NCBI GenBank assembly: GCA_041395105.1
Contig: JAWLBB010000002.1
Location: 124,001-188,000, forward strand
Direction of reading: 5' to 3'
Source: Opitutaceae bacterium
GTDB lineage: Bacteria; Verrucomicrobiota; Verrucomicrobiia; Opitutales; Opitutaceae
Length of the DNA: 64,000 nt
This document shows, in pieces, positions 17,014 through 25,681 of the stretch. Under the pieces are notes generated by a model. It saw nothing but the letters and a program-made list of their open reading frames with translations, searched no databases and had not been told where the DNA came from. A program made the position numbers and the translations under genes. The stretch's first letter is position 1; the number at the start of each line of letters is the position of its first letter.

Positions 17014-18177
17014 TCAATAGACATCACGCTGGTAGCGCTTCTCGCGACGCATGAGTTTGATTGCTTCGGCGGCCTGGTCTTCGCTCATTCCGCCCGCCTG
17101 CATGAAGATGTCCCTGAGGGCGGTGTCGACATCTTTCGCCATCCGTTTGGCATCGCCGCAAACATAGAAGATGGCGCCATCGCGAATCCACTTCCATATC
17201 TCGGGGCCGCTTTCCCTCAGACGGTCCTGAACATAGATCTTGTGGTCCTGGTCGCGCGAAAAGGCGAGATCGACCCGATGTAGGATCCCCTTCCTCACGT
17301 AATCCTCGAATTCCTCGCCGTAAAGGTAGTCGGTGGCGGCATGCTGGTCGCCAAAAAAGAGCCAGTTTCTGCCGGAGGCGCCGGTCGCTTCCCTTTCCTG
17401 AAGGAAAGCGCGGAACGGAGCGATCCCCGTACCCGGACCGACCATGATGATATCCCGGGCCTTGTCCTCGGTCAGGCCGAAGTGCGAACTTGAAAGAAAA
17501 ACGGGGAATTGGTCGATTCCGGGCCTGGCCCTGTCGGCCAGGAAGGTGGAGCAGACTCCGTGACGTTCCCGATTGTTCGTCGTGTAGCGCACCGGGGCGA
17601 CCGTCAGATGGATCTCCTCGGGGTAGGCGAGAAAAGACGATGCGATGGAGTAGAGCCGCGGATTCAGCCGGCGAAGGAGATCGACCAGATCCTGGGCGGA
17701 CAGCCGGACCCCCGGAAAATCCTCCAGGAGGTCGGGGACCTCCCGGTTGAGCAGGTATTCGCGGCACGCTTCCGCCTTTTCGCCGGACAGGAGTTCCTCG
17801 AGTCGCGCCTTCTCCGAGGGATCGGAAGTCCGGGTCATGAAGAACTCGAGGAATTTCCGGGTTGGCTGGGCCAGACTCAATCTCGAACTCAACGCTTCGC
17901 GCAGCGGGAGCAGACCCTCAACCTTGGGCAGGGCAACCGGCTCCTGCCCGCTGAACCCTCCCTGTTTCAAGACACCGTCGACCACCTCCGGATGGTTGGA
18001 CGGAAAGACGCCGAGCGAATCGCCGGTCTTGTAGCGAAATCCGCTGCCGGCCACGTTGACAACCAGATGACGCGTGTCTTTGGCCGAACCCGGCTTGTTG
18101 AGAATCCGGTTGACGGTCAGAGTGGCCGAAAACGGGTTGTCCTTGTTATAGCCCGCAGGTTCGTCAGGATCAGGCAT
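17014..18177 (-). CDS. CysJ-type FAD/NADPH reductase without flavodoxin domain
   Basis: A 387-residue flavoprotein reductase resembling the C-terminal two thirds of the sulfite reductase flavoprotein subunit. It has an FAD-binding domain with a connecting insertion (about 15-245; RLYSIAS motif and GVCSTFL) and an NADPH-binding domain (MVGPGTGIAPFRAFLQER, then FYVCGDAKRMAKDV). The C-terminus KRYQRDVY matches the CysJ/P450-reductase ending with an aromatic last residue. The N-terminal FMN flavodoxin domain is absent, so its electrons must go to a separate flavodoxin, ferredoxin or siroheme protein. No sulfite reductase gene is in the window. It lies immediately upstream of fabG, which may be simple linkage. 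Confidence 0.85.
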   Translation of the reverse strand: MPDPDEPAGYNKDNPFSATLTVNRILNKPGSAKDTRHLVVNVAGSGFRYKTGDSLGVFPSNHPEVVDGVLKQGGFSGQEPVALPKVEGLLPLREALSSRLSLAQPTRKFLEFFMTRTSDPSEKARLEELLSGEKAEACREYLLNREVPDLLEDFPGVRLSAQDLVDLLRRLNPRLYSIASSFLAYPEEIHLTVAPVRYTTNNRERHGVCSTFLADRARPGIDQFPVFLSSSHFGLTEDKARDIIMVGPGTGIAPFRAFLQEREATGASGRNWLFFGDQHAATDYLYGEEFEDYVRKGILHRVDLAFSRDQDHKIYVQDRLRESGPEIWKWIRDGAIFYVCGDAKRMAKDVDTALRDIFMQAGGMSEDQAAEAIKLMRREKRYQRDVY

Positions 18178-18311
18178 CTACCAAAACTCTATGGACGCCC
18201 AAACCACCTTTACAAGCCCATCTTTGGACGGCCAGGAGCCGGGGTGACGGGACACAAAGCCTTGCCGCAGAAACCGTCGCCGACTAATCAGACAGTCCCG
18301 CAACCCAGACC

Positions 18312-19082
18312 ATGGATACAACCATCCGCCTCCAGAAATACCTCGCCGAACAGGGCTACTGCTCACGCCGCGAAGCCGACGCGCTTGTTCTCGAGGGCCG
18401 GGTGCGGGTCAACGGACGGGTTGCCGAGCCGGGGGAAAGGGTCCGGCCCGGCGAGGACGTGGTCAAGGTGGGTAATCGGGTCGTCGCCCGCAAAACCCAG
18501 GAAACCATCACCCTGGCGGTCAACAAGCCGGTCGGCCTGATCTGCAGCCACCACGACCCTCACAACTCGGACACGATATTCGATCTCCTGCCAAAATCCC
18601 TGCGCAAGCGCCGCCTCCTTTGCGCCGGTCGCCTGGACAAGGACAGCGAGGGCCTCGTCATCCTGACCTCCGACGGCCAACTGGCCAACCGACTGATGCA
18701 CCCTTCGGGCCTGATCGACAAACGATACCGGGTGGCTCTCGATCAGCCCTTTCCTGCGTCCAAGACCAGTCTGCTTGTCCGCGGAGTCACTTCCGAGGGT
18801 GAACACCTCAAAGTGGAACGGGCGGCGATCGTCGGTTCCCGCACCATGGACACCTCCACCCACGTCGACCTGAGGATGCATCACGGGAAGAACCGGGAGA
18901 TCCGTCGCCTCTTTCAGGCGCTCGGTTTCACGGTCAAACGCCTGCGTCGCTACCAGATCGGGTCTTTTTCGTTGCGTGGTTTTCCTTTACGTGGGGTCAA
19001 GGTGCTCACTATGAAGGAGATTAACCAACTGCTTCACATCGAACAGAATACCGTTCCAACGGAAACCACCCATTCGTCATGA
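18312..19082 (+). CDS. RsuA/RluB-family rRNA pseudouridine synthase
   Basis: Isomerises a specific uridine in rRNA. 256 residues: an N-terminal S4 RNA-binding domain (about 4-60; LQKYLAEQGYCSRREAD) and the catalytic domain with the Asp in GRLDKDSEGLVILTSDG and the later HHGKNREIRRLF segment. These motifs place it in the RsuA/RluB/RluF branch; the exact target base cannot be told from sequence. Its stop overlaps the next ATG by four bases (ATGA), so translation is coupled. It heads a five-gene plus-strand run and is divergent from the CysJ-like gene. Confidence 0.92.
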   Translation: MDTTIRLQKYLAEQGYCSRREADALVLEGRVRVNGRVAEPGERVRPGEDVVKVGNRVVARKTQETITLAVNKPVGLICSHHDPHNSDTIFDLLPKSLRKRRLLCAGRLDKDSEGLVILTSDGQLANRLMHPSGLIDKRYRVALDQPFPASKTSLLVRGVTSEGEHLKVERAAIVGSRTMDTSTHVDLRMHHGKNREIRRLFQALGFTVKRLRRYQIGSFSLRGFPLRGVKVLTMKEINQLLHIEQNTVPTETTHSS

Positions 19083-19873
19083 AAGCAACTTTTCCAATTT
19101 TTTGCCTCGCCGTTTGTCCGGCACTGATGTTCGGCGAGTCCGTCTCCTACCCGACTCCGATGAGGATCGAGCCGGCTTCCGACGCGCCTGTCGTTCAGAG
19201 CCTTTCCCCGGGCGACTCATTCGCGGTGGTGGACGAGAGCGACTTGCCCACCGGCATGTCACCTTTGCCCGAGGGATGGTCGGCGATCCGCTTTGAGGCC
19301 GACTACCAGGGCTACGTGAACAACAACGAGGTGCTCAAGAATCTCACGGCGGAGGTCGGAGCCGGCGTTCTCATGGAAGCATCGCTCGAAGCACCCCTTC
19401 TCACCGTGGTCGAGATGGACGATATCACGCAGGTGACGGATGTGACCGGCGAGTGGTCGCGCATCATCATCCGCAAACCCCTCGTCGGCTACATCGATGC
19501 CGGCGCCGTGGCTGAATCCGAGGCTCCAGTCGCTCAGGTGGCGGCAGCTGCCGCAATCGAGCCGACCCCAGCCGTCCTTCCTCCTCCGCCCATGACGACC
19601 GCTGCGCCCAATGCCGACGTCGCCCCGATCCTGATGAATGGTCGCCTCGAACGGACCCGCCGGGTCTTTGGCCGGGGACCCGATCAGGAATACCAGCTGA
19701 TCGGCAAGGAGGGAAAGGTGATCGCCTACCTTGAAACCGATTCCCTCATCCTGACCGAGCCGGTGGACGCCTTCCTTGGTCTGGTCGTCAATGTCTTCGG
19801 GGTTCCCCGGAAACCCGCCGAAAGCAAGGCCCTTATTCTCCGGGTCGAAACCCTGAGAGTGGCCCAGCCCTGA
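19079..19873 (+). CDS. Exported protein with SH3-like repeats, function unknown
   Basis: A 264-residue protein with a Sec signal peptide (about 1-20). Two SH3b-like segments can be traced (about 25-90 and 95-150), each with the pattern of a hydrophobic start, a turn and a WSAIRF or WSRIIIRKP strand followed by GYV or GYI. A Pro/Ala linker (about 155-185) leads to a C-terminal domain (190-264) of unknown type. SH3b domains in exported bacterial proteins often bind cell-wall components; here this is only a guess. Start overlaps the pseudouridine synthase stop (ATGA). Confidence 0.8.
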   Translation: MKATFPIFCLAVCPALMFGESVSYPTPMRIEPASDAPVVQSLSPGDSFAVVDESDLPTGMSPLPEGWSAIRFEADYQGYVNNNEVLKNLTAEVGAGVLMEASLEAPLLTVVEMDDITQVTDVTGEWSRIIIRKPLVGYIDAGAVAESEAPVAQVAAAAAIEPTPAVLPPPPMTTAAPNADVAPILMNGRLERTRRVFGRGPDQEYQLIGKEGKVIAYLETDSLILTEPVDAFLGLVVNVFGVPRKPAESKALILRVETLRVAQP

Positions 19874-19903
19874 TCCAGTGGTCCCCGGTCCCTCATACCG
19901 CGC

Positions 19904-20794
19904 ATGGAACTGATTGACGGAAACCAGATCGCCCAGGCCATCACCACCGAGCTGAAGCAGGTGGTCGACGGGCTGACCGGGCGCAAACCCTGCATTGCAT
20001 TCGTCCGCGTGGGCGAAGACCCGGCCTCCGTCTCCTACGTCAACAAGAAGAACCGGACCGCGGCGGAGATCGGCATGCTGACCCGCCTTGAGACATTTCC
20101 GGAGACCGCTTCGGCCGCCGAGGTCTTTGCCTGCATCGACCGGCTCAATGCCGACCCCGAGGTGGACGGTATCCTTGTCCAGGCTCCCCTGCCCCCGCAG
20201 ATCGACGACGTGGAGGCCTTCTGCCGGGTCGACCCGGAGAAGGACGTTGACGGATTCCATACCGTCAATGCCGGCAAGCTTTTTCAGGAAGACGATTCCG
20301 GCTTCATTTCCTGCACCCCGGCCGGAATCCTCGAACTGCTCCAGCGGTCGAATGTATCTCTCGCCGGCAAGCACGTGGTCGTCATCGGCCGCAGTCTCAT
20401 CGTCGGCAAGGCCGTCGCCCTGCTGGCTCTTGAGAAGAAACCCTGGGCCAATGCCACCGTCTCCGTCTGCCATTCGCGGACACGCGATCTGCCGGCGCTG
20501 GCCCGCCAGGCCGATGTCCTCATTGCCGCGATCGGCCGGCCTGAATTCGTGACGGCGGACATGGTCAAACCCGGCGCGGTGGTGATCGACGTAGGCATCA
20601 ACCGTGTTCCCGATCCGACCCGCAAGCGGGGCTATCGACTGACCGGCGACGTGGATTTTCAGAAGGTCTCCGCTCTGGCTTCCAAGATCACCCCGGTCCC
20701 CGGAGGAGTTGGTCCCATGACCGTGGCGATGCTCATGAAAAACACCCTGAAGGCTTTTCAACAGGCCCAAACCCGCGGTTCCACCCGTTCCTGA
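19904..20794 (+). CDS. folD: Bifunctional methylenetetrahydrofolate dehydrogenase/cyclohydrolase
   Basis: Interconverts 5,10-methylene-THF and 10-formyl-THF in one-carbon metabolism. 296 residues, the normal length. Recognisable features are YVNKKNRTAAEIG with the catalytic Lys, the VDGILVQAPLP motif, DVDGFHTVN, the nucleotide site VVIGRSLIVGKAVA, and the C-terminal ITPVPGGVGPMTVAMLM. The usual GRSxxVGxP has Ala in place of Pro (VGKA), a minor departure. ATG start 30 bases after the SH3-like gene. Confidence 0.96.
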   Translation: MELIDGNQIAQAITTELKQVVDGLTGRKPCIAFVRVGEDPASVSYVNKKNRTAAEIGMLTRLETFPETASAAEVFACIDRLNADPEVDGILVQAPLPPQIDDVEAFCRVDPEKDVDGFHTVNAGKLFQEDDSGFISCTPAGILELLQRSNVSLAGKHVVVIGRSLIVGKAVALLALEKKPWANATVSVCHSRTRDLPALARQADVLIAAIGRPEFVTADMVKPGAVVIDVGINRVPDPTRKRGYRLTGDVDFQKVSALASKITPVPGGVGPMTVAMLMKNTLKAFQQAQTRGSTRS

Positions 20795-20804
20795 GAAACT
20801 CAAC

Positions 20805-21920
20805 GTGTCTGCTAATCCGCGCATCCTCGTCGTCGACGACCAACCGATCAATATCCGGCTCCTCAAGCGGGTCCTGGAAAAGCAGCAGATGGAGGTGGTG
20901 ACGGCCGAAAATGGTCGGGAATGCCTCCAGAGGGTCGCCGAGAATCTGCCCGACCTGATCCTGCTGGATGTCATGATGCCCGACATGGACGGATTCGAAG
21001 TCTGTCAGGAACTCCAAAGAAAAGAGGAGACCCGGTCCATCCCCGTCATCTTCATCACGGCCGAAACAAGGAAGGAAGGAAAGCTGCAGGGACTCGAGGC
21101 CGGTGCGGTCGACTACATCACCAAGCCCATCGATATCGATGAAACCTTGGCACGGGTGCAGACCCAGCTGCGCTTCCAGGCCATCAACAAGGAGAACGTC
21201 GAACTGCAGACCCGCCTGGGCGAAGCACGCCGCGCAGCGGCAATCGGAGCGATCACCCAGGGGATCGCTCACAACCTGAACAATCTCCTCGGTGTGGTGG
21301 TCGGCTATATCGACCTGACCAAGACCTCCCTGAACAACCCGGAAGCAGCCCAGCGCAACCTCGGTCGGATCGAGAGCGCCGTCAACCGGATGGTCGAGAT
21401 CATCAAGCAGCTGACCTCGGTCTCGACCCGCAGCCGCCCCCCGCTCGGATTGATCGACGTCGCTGATTCGATTGGGAATGCCATCGCGCGGTTTCACCGG
21501 GAATTCAGCGAGGCCATCCCGGTCGAAGTCGACAACCTGATTCCCGAAGCCAGGGTCTGTTCGAACGCGGAGGTCCTCGAAGACGTCCTGGTCAAGCTTC
21601 TCTTCAACGCCGCCGAAAGTTACGAGCCGACCTCCCTGCAGCGGCCGATTCACCTGCGGATAGACCGGGAAGAACGCGAAGGCATTCCGGTCATTGCGTT
21701 CAAATTGAGCGACAAAGGTCGCGGCATACCCGAAGACATCCGGGATCATATCTTTGATGCCTTCATCAGCAGCAAGCGCACAGTCGGCGTCGGGATGGGT
21801 CTGACCGTGGCCCGCCATTCCATTCGAAATCTCGGCGGCGACCTGACCCTCACGGCCGGACCGCAGGGAGGAACCACCGCCATCTTTCACCTTCCCGTCC
21901 AGAAAAACAAAAACCCATGA
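20805..21920 (+). CDS. Receiver domain fused to histidine kinase (no sensor domain)
   Basis: A 371-residue two-component protein with reversed order: receiver first (about 5-122), then a short coiled linker, the kinase dimerisation helix and the HATPase domain. The receiver has acidic residues at 11-12, the phospho-acceptor Asp55 (LLDVMMPD) and Lys107 (TKP). The kinase His156 lies in GIAHNLNNLLG, close to the AHDFNNLL box of one kinase class. The ATPase has an N box (LLFNAAESYEP), G1 (DKGRGIPE) and G2 (GVGMGLTVA). No membrane or sensing domain is present, so it probably responds to phosphorylation by another kinase. GTG start, 10 bases after folD; the stop overlaps proC (ATGA). Confidence 0.88.
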   Translation: MSANPRILVVDDQPINIRLLKRVLEKQQMEVVTAENGRECLQRVAENLPDLILLDVMMPDMDGFEVCQELQRKEETRSIPVIFITAETRKEGKLQGLEAGAVDYITKPIDIDETLARVQTQLRFQAINKENVELQTRLGEARRAAAIGAITQGIAHNLNNLLGVVVGYIDLTKTSLNNPEAAQRNLGRIESAVNRMVEIIKQLTSVSTRSRPPLGLIDVADSIGNAIARFHREFSEAIPVEVDNLIPEARVCSNAEVLEDVLVKLLFNAAESYEPTSLQRPIHLRIDREEREGIPVIAFKLSDKGRGIPEDIRDHIFDAFISSKRTVGVGMGLTVARHSIRNLGGDLTLTAGPQGGTTAIFHLPVQKNKNP

Positions 21921-22723
21921 TGCGTTACGCGTTTATCGGAGCCGGACGACTCGGGTCCGCCATGATCGAAGCCCTCATCCAGAAGGGCGCCTGCCAACCC
22001 GGTGAGATTGGCTGTATCAGCGAACCGGATGACACCGCCCGCCAGACCGCGGAAAAGCTCGGCGTGCATCATGTGCGATCGATACGCGACCTCGTGTCCG
22101 GGGCGGATACGATTGTCCTTGCGGTCAAGCCCCAGCAACTGAACACCCTCGATCCATCCATCGGCGAAAGCTCGAGAGGGAAACTCGTGATCAGCGTGGT
22201 CGCGGGCACCCGGCTCGCCCGTCTGGAGACCATTTTTCCTCAAACGAGAAACATTGTCCGGACCATGCCGAACACCCCGGCCCGGATCGGCGCGGGTATG
22301 ACTGCCTACTGCTGCCAACACCCGCTTCAGGCTGACGACCTCAAGAAAGTCAGCGATCTGCTCTCCGCAATGGGCAAGTTCATCGCGGTCGACGAAAGTC
22401 AGCTGGATGCCGTGACGGCGGTCAGCGGGAGCGGACCAGCCTACGTTTTCGAGTTCGTCGCCGCACTCCGCAATGCCGGAGTGGAGGCCGGGCTCGATCC
22501 GGATACGTCCTACCAACTCGCTCTGGAAACCGTCCTTGGTTCCGCCCGCCTTCTGGCCCGCCTCAAGATGGACCCTGAAGCCCTGCGCGACGAGGTTACG
22601 TCGCCGAAGGGAACCACCCTGGCCGCCCTCCAGGTGATGGAGAAGGCCGGGTTTCGTTCACTGATCCGATCGGCCGTCCTGGCAGCCAGGAATCGCTCGG
22701 TGGAGCTTTCCGCGGAGGGATGA
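21917..22723 (+). CDS. proC: Pyrroline-5-carboxylate reductase
   Basis: Last step of proline synthesis: NAD(P)H-dependent reduction of pyrroline-5-carboxylate. 268 residues, normal. The nucleotide-binding start is FIGAGRLGSAMIEAL, with AVKPQQL and the conserved MPNTPARIGAGMT; the C-terminal signature region is VTSPKGTTLAALQVME. Two consecutive ATGs (21917 and 21920) are possible starts; the first overlaps the kinase stop. Last gene of the five-gene run. Confidence 0.95.
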   Translation: MMRYAFIGAGRLGSAMIEALIQKGACQPGEIGCISEPDDTARQTAEKLGVHHVRSIRDLVSGADTIVLAVKPQQLNTLDPSIGESSRGKLVISVVAGTRLARLETIFPQTRNIVRTMPNTPARIGAGMTAYCCQHPLQADDLKKVSDLLSAMGKFIAVDESQLDAVTAVSGSGPAYVFEFVAALRNAGVEAGLDPDTSYQLALETVLGSARLLARLKMDPEALRDEVTSPKGTTLAALQVMEKAGFRSLIRSAVLAARNRSVELSAEG

Positions 22724-22780
22724 CGGTAGATTCCGGACAGCCGCGTCAACCGAACATTCATTCCGCCCTCAAGGAGTAGC

Positions 22781-22800
22781 CACTTCGCTTTGTCGAAGTG
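22781..22800. repeat. Hairpin downstream of proC
   Basis: CACTTCG and CGAAGTG form perfect 7-base arms with a 6-base loop. A second imperfect hairpin follows around 22815-22840. No T-run is present. The region lies between the convergent proC and ccoP-like genes. Confidence 0.35.
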
Positions 22801-22890
22801 CCTCAACCGATCGGGCGAACGTCGACGCAGCGGCGTTGCGACGGACTGCTTCTTTCGAAGCCCTTCGCCATCCGCAACCGTTCCTCAGCC

Positions 22891-23574
22891 TTACTGCCCG
22901 AGGGGCTCCAGCTCGGCCTGGGTCCAGGACGTCGTCCGGCCTGCGGTGGCGGCGCGGACTTCGGCCACGGTGGCCGGAAGGACCGGAGGAGCATCATTGC
23001 CCCACTCCTGGCGAATATAGGTCAGGACTGAGGCGATCTGGTCGTCGCTCCAGTTGACCGAGGACGGTCCGAAGGCCGGCATGACACCGTTGTAGGTGTT
23101 ACCCTCGACGACCAGTTCGCCACTGAGACCGTTGAGAAGAATACGGATGGTCCGCTGTTCGGAACCCAGCACCCACTCGGAACCCGCCAGAGGCGGGAAA
23201 ACGGGAGGAAGACCCAGGCCGGTGACCTGGTGGCAGGCCACGCAATTCTGGGTGAAGAGTCGTTTGCCCATGGCGACCGGATCCGGCGGGGGTGGCGGTT
23301 CGGCACTCTCTCCCCTCCCCATGTGGACGGTCTCATTGAAGGCGAGCGCATTGAATCCTCCGGAGAACTCGGCCATGTAGACGCCACCGAAGAAGATCAG
23401 TCCGCTGAAGACAAAGAGCAGGAAAATCGGAATGGGAGAAAATCCCTCCTGAGGCTCGGGCTTTTCGCGCATGAGCTGCGCATGGACCGTTTGAAGCTGC
23501 GAATCCGCTACGGCCCGGTCCGAATTGTCCGGCGCGCGCCGGGAGGCGGCATTCTCTGATCTTGAATCACTCAT
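22891..23574 (-). CDS. Membrane-anchored monoheme cytochrome c (CcoP-like position)
   Basis: A 227-residue protein from the ATG at 23574. One membrane span (about 40-60; IFLLFVFSGLIFFGGVYMAEF) is followed by a single cytochrome c domain with CVACH and a downstream MPAFG carrying the axial Met. Canonical CcoP has two hemes; here there is one. It overlaps the CcoO-like stop by eight bases and is the last gene of the alternative complex III operon. Function inferred: an electron carrier facing the periplasm that receives electrons from complex III or from the CcoO-like subunit. Confidence 0.88.
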   Translation of the reverse strand: MSDSRSENAASRRAPDNSDRAVADSQLQTVHAQLMREKPEPQEGFSPIPIFLLFVFSGLIFFGGVYMAEFSGGFNALAFNETVHMGRGESAEPPPPPDPVAMGKRLFTQNCVACHQVTGLGLPPVFPPLAGSEWVLGSEQRTIRILLNGLSGELVVEGNTYNGVMPAFGPSSVNWSDDQIASVLTYIRQEWGNDAPPVLPATVAEVRAATAGRTTSWTQAELEPLGQ

Positions 23575-24196
23575 GGGACGCGCGCGCCTCGGGCAGTTCG
23601 TAGTTGGTCTTGAGATTGAGGAGGTAGGCCACCAGGGCCTTGGCCCTCCAGGTCGGAACCACCTCGTAGCCTTCCGGAGGCGCCAATTCACCCGGCAAGG
23701 TCAGTCGATCGGAGGAAGGCTGACCGACGATCTTCCGTGTCTCATAGAGGAAGGCGTGCGCCGGCATGATGCTGCCGGGCGTGTTGATCTGCGGGTTGAT
23801 CAGGTGATGGTGGTGCCACTCGGCCGAAGGGAGACGCTCGCCTACGTTACGCAGATCCGGACCGATCCGCGACGCCCCCAGGAAGACCTGGCGCTGGCTG
23901 ATATAGTCGCGGCTGACACTCTGGCGCTGTCCCCAGCCACGTTCGATATCCGCACCGACTCCCTCCCGGCGGACCTGCTGGGTATGGCAGTTGACACACC
24001 CCAGATCCTGATAGACCTGCTCACCCTGGCGGGCCAATCCCGGCATGAGCGTCGGCACGACGGCGCCGGTGTTCTGATCGGAGAACGGCTGCAGACCGCC
24101 AAAATCGGGATTGACCTGGTTGCCCACGAGAAGGCTGAGCCAGGAGAGCCCGACCGAGAAAAAGATGCCTAGAAACAGAAGCAGTCCGTTGTTCAT
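23567..24196 (-). CDS. ccoO: CcoO-like membrane-anchored monoheme cytochrome c
   Basis: A 209-residue protein aligning with cbb3 oxidase subunit II. An N-terminal anchor (about 4-24) is followed by LGCVNCHTQQVR (heme attachment), IGPDLRNVGER, and HLINPQINTPGSIMPAH with the axial Met. These match the CcoO pattern of GCYNCHSQ, GPDL and HLINPR followed by MPAY. The heme site therefore looks functional, in contrast to the CcoN-like partner. Its ATG overlaps the CcoN-like stop by four bases, indicating coupled translation and probably a stoichiometric complex. Confidence 0.9.
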   Translation of the reverse strand: MNNGLLLFLGIFFSVGLSWLSLLVGNQVNPDFGGLQPFSDQNTGAVVPTLMPGLARQGEQVYQDLGCVNCHTQQVRREGVGADIERGWGQRQSVSRDYISQRQVFLGASRIGPDLRNVGERLPSAEWHHHHLINPQINTPGSIMPAHAFLYETRKIVGQPSSDRLTLPGELAPPEGYEVVPTWRAKALVAYLLNLKTNYELPEARASHE

Positions 24197-25665
24197 GACG
24201 CAGAAGACTTGAGGGCTGCCGATGATGCAAAAAGGGTCGGTTCGGTCACCTCATTGGATCGGGGGCTGATCAGCATCCAGATGAAGCTGATCAAGAAGGT
24301 CAGATGTCCCAGCAGGATAAGGATCCACCCGACGGTGCCGGTCAGCAGGTAGGGCACAAGGGAATGAACGATCGTGACCCATTCGGGGAACAGAACCGGA
24401 TCATTCATCCACAGCCCCTGAAGCACCCCTCCGAGGAAAAGGCCGACCATCAGAATCAGGAATCCGAGAACCACGCTCCAGAAGTGCAGGCTGACCAGGG
24501 AGGCCGAGGGCCATTCCTTCTCCAGCAGGCGGGGGACAATAAAATAGAAGCCGCCGAAGGCGGTCATGCTGAAGAACCCGTAGACCGCCAACTGGTTCAG
24601 CGCTTCCTCAACCAGAGTGAAGTGGGTCACCTCGGCGACGGTGCGGAAAGAGGTGATCGCCCACAGGAACGCGACCAGGGTGAACGCAACCGAGCCAAGA
24701 ACGACAAAGCGCAGGGTCGGGCTGTTCCAGACCTGCCGGAAGCTGCCGAGTGTCGTCAGGTGAAGATTCACGGTGGTCACGACAACCGGGATGAGCAGGA
24801 GCACACAGCCAACGATCCCGGCCGAAATCACCCAGGCCGGAATCGGCCCCCCGACCAGGCGGGCGGGACCCGACCAGCATACGGCGAAGATGAGGGACCA
24901 GAATCCGACCACCGCCAGGTAGTAGCTGTGGATCGGTTTTCCCAGAACCTTTGGAATGAAATAGTAAGCCGAGGCCAATCCGACCGGCATGAGCCAGAGT
25001 CCGATCAGATTCTGTGCATACCACGCACCGACCAGGGCCTGCATGGTGCCGCGGACCGGCATCTGGACCAGCATGATCTGGGCGACGGAGAAGACCCACG
25101 GAAAACTGAAGAGCGCTGCCAGCAGGAACCACTGCGACACGTAGACATGCCGGTCCTGCCGGTAACGGAAGGTATTCACCACCCAGATCGCCATGAGGAT
25201 GTAGGCGACGAGCAGCAGGGGACCGGAATAGCCGGGCAATGCCATCCACTCGTAGGGGAGACCCTTGCCGAGCAAAATCCCGGCGATGCCGAGATCCACT
25301 CCGAGGTTCCAGAAAACCGCGCCCACGATGACGAGCCCCCCATGGAGGAGTCTGGCCCGGCTCAACCGCGCCATCAACCAGACGGCCAACGCGAAGGCCG
25401 CATTGGTCGCCCAACCGTAGATCATGGCGGTGGTGGCCGCCGGGCGAACCCGGCCGTAGGTCAGCCACTCATGGTCGGCAAGAAAGCCGGGGGTGTGCAG
25501 CTTGAATGAGGCCATGACGGAAAGAACCGTCGCGGTAAGAAGCCAGAGAAGGCTCAGCCCCATCAGGATCAGGACCGGAAACCGGACCGAACGATCGACG
25601 GCGCCCAATCCATGAACCGGATCGGCGTCGGCGGATAAAGGTGCCTGGTTGGAATTCTGGCTCAT
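24193..25665 (-). CDS. CcoN-like protein lacking all heme and copper ligands (pseudo-oxidase subunit)
   Basis: A 490-residue polytopic membrane protein that follows cbb3 oxidase subunit I along most of its length (GRVRP, YYFIPK, HSYYLAVVGFW, FYFIVPRL and LHFW match conserved CcoN segments). Every metal-binding histidine is replaced. The RPLHT heme-b histidine becomes Ala77 (RPAAT). The YGHN CuB histidine becomes Gln218 (YAQN). The GPHH pair becomes Ala268-Arg269 (GPARL). The HVH heme b3/heme b pair becomes Leu356 and Gln358 (LNQ). It therefore cannot be an oxygen-reducing subunit and is probably a scaffold for the adjacent cytochromes. The alignment is from memory of the family, so substitutions should be checked by a formal alignment. 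Confidence 0.85.
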   Translation of the reverse strand: MSQNSNQAPLSADADPVHGLGAVDRSVRFPVLILMGLSLLWLLTATVLSVMASFKLHTPGFLADHEWLTYGRVRPAATTAMIYGWATNAAFALAVWLMARLSRARLLHGGLVIVGAVFWNLGVDLGIAGILLGKGLPYEWMALPGYSGPLLLVAYILMAIWVVNTFRYRQDRHVYVSQWFLLAALFSFPWVFSVAQIMLVQMPVRGTMQALVGAWYAQNLIGLWLMPVGLASAYYFIPKVLGKPIHSYYLAVVGFWSLIFAVCWSGPARLVGGPIPAWVISAGIVGCVLLLIPVVVTTVNLHLTTLGSFRQVWNSPTLRFVVLGSVAFTLVAFLWAITSFRTVAEVTHFTLVEEALNQLAVYGFFSMTAFGGFYFIVPRLLEKEWPSASLVSLHFWSVVLGFLILMVGLFLGGVLQGLWMNDPVLFPEWVTIVHSLVPYLLTGTVGWILILLGHLTFLISFIWMLISPRSNEVTEPTLFASSAALKSSAS

Positions 25666-25681
25666 GTCTTAGGAACGGGGA

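Noticed and set aside
19259..20986. Minus-strand open frame of 575 codons over the SH3-like gene and folD
   Set aside because: Antisense to folD and its neighbour; no recognisable domain, and low-complexity Gly/Asp/His composition.
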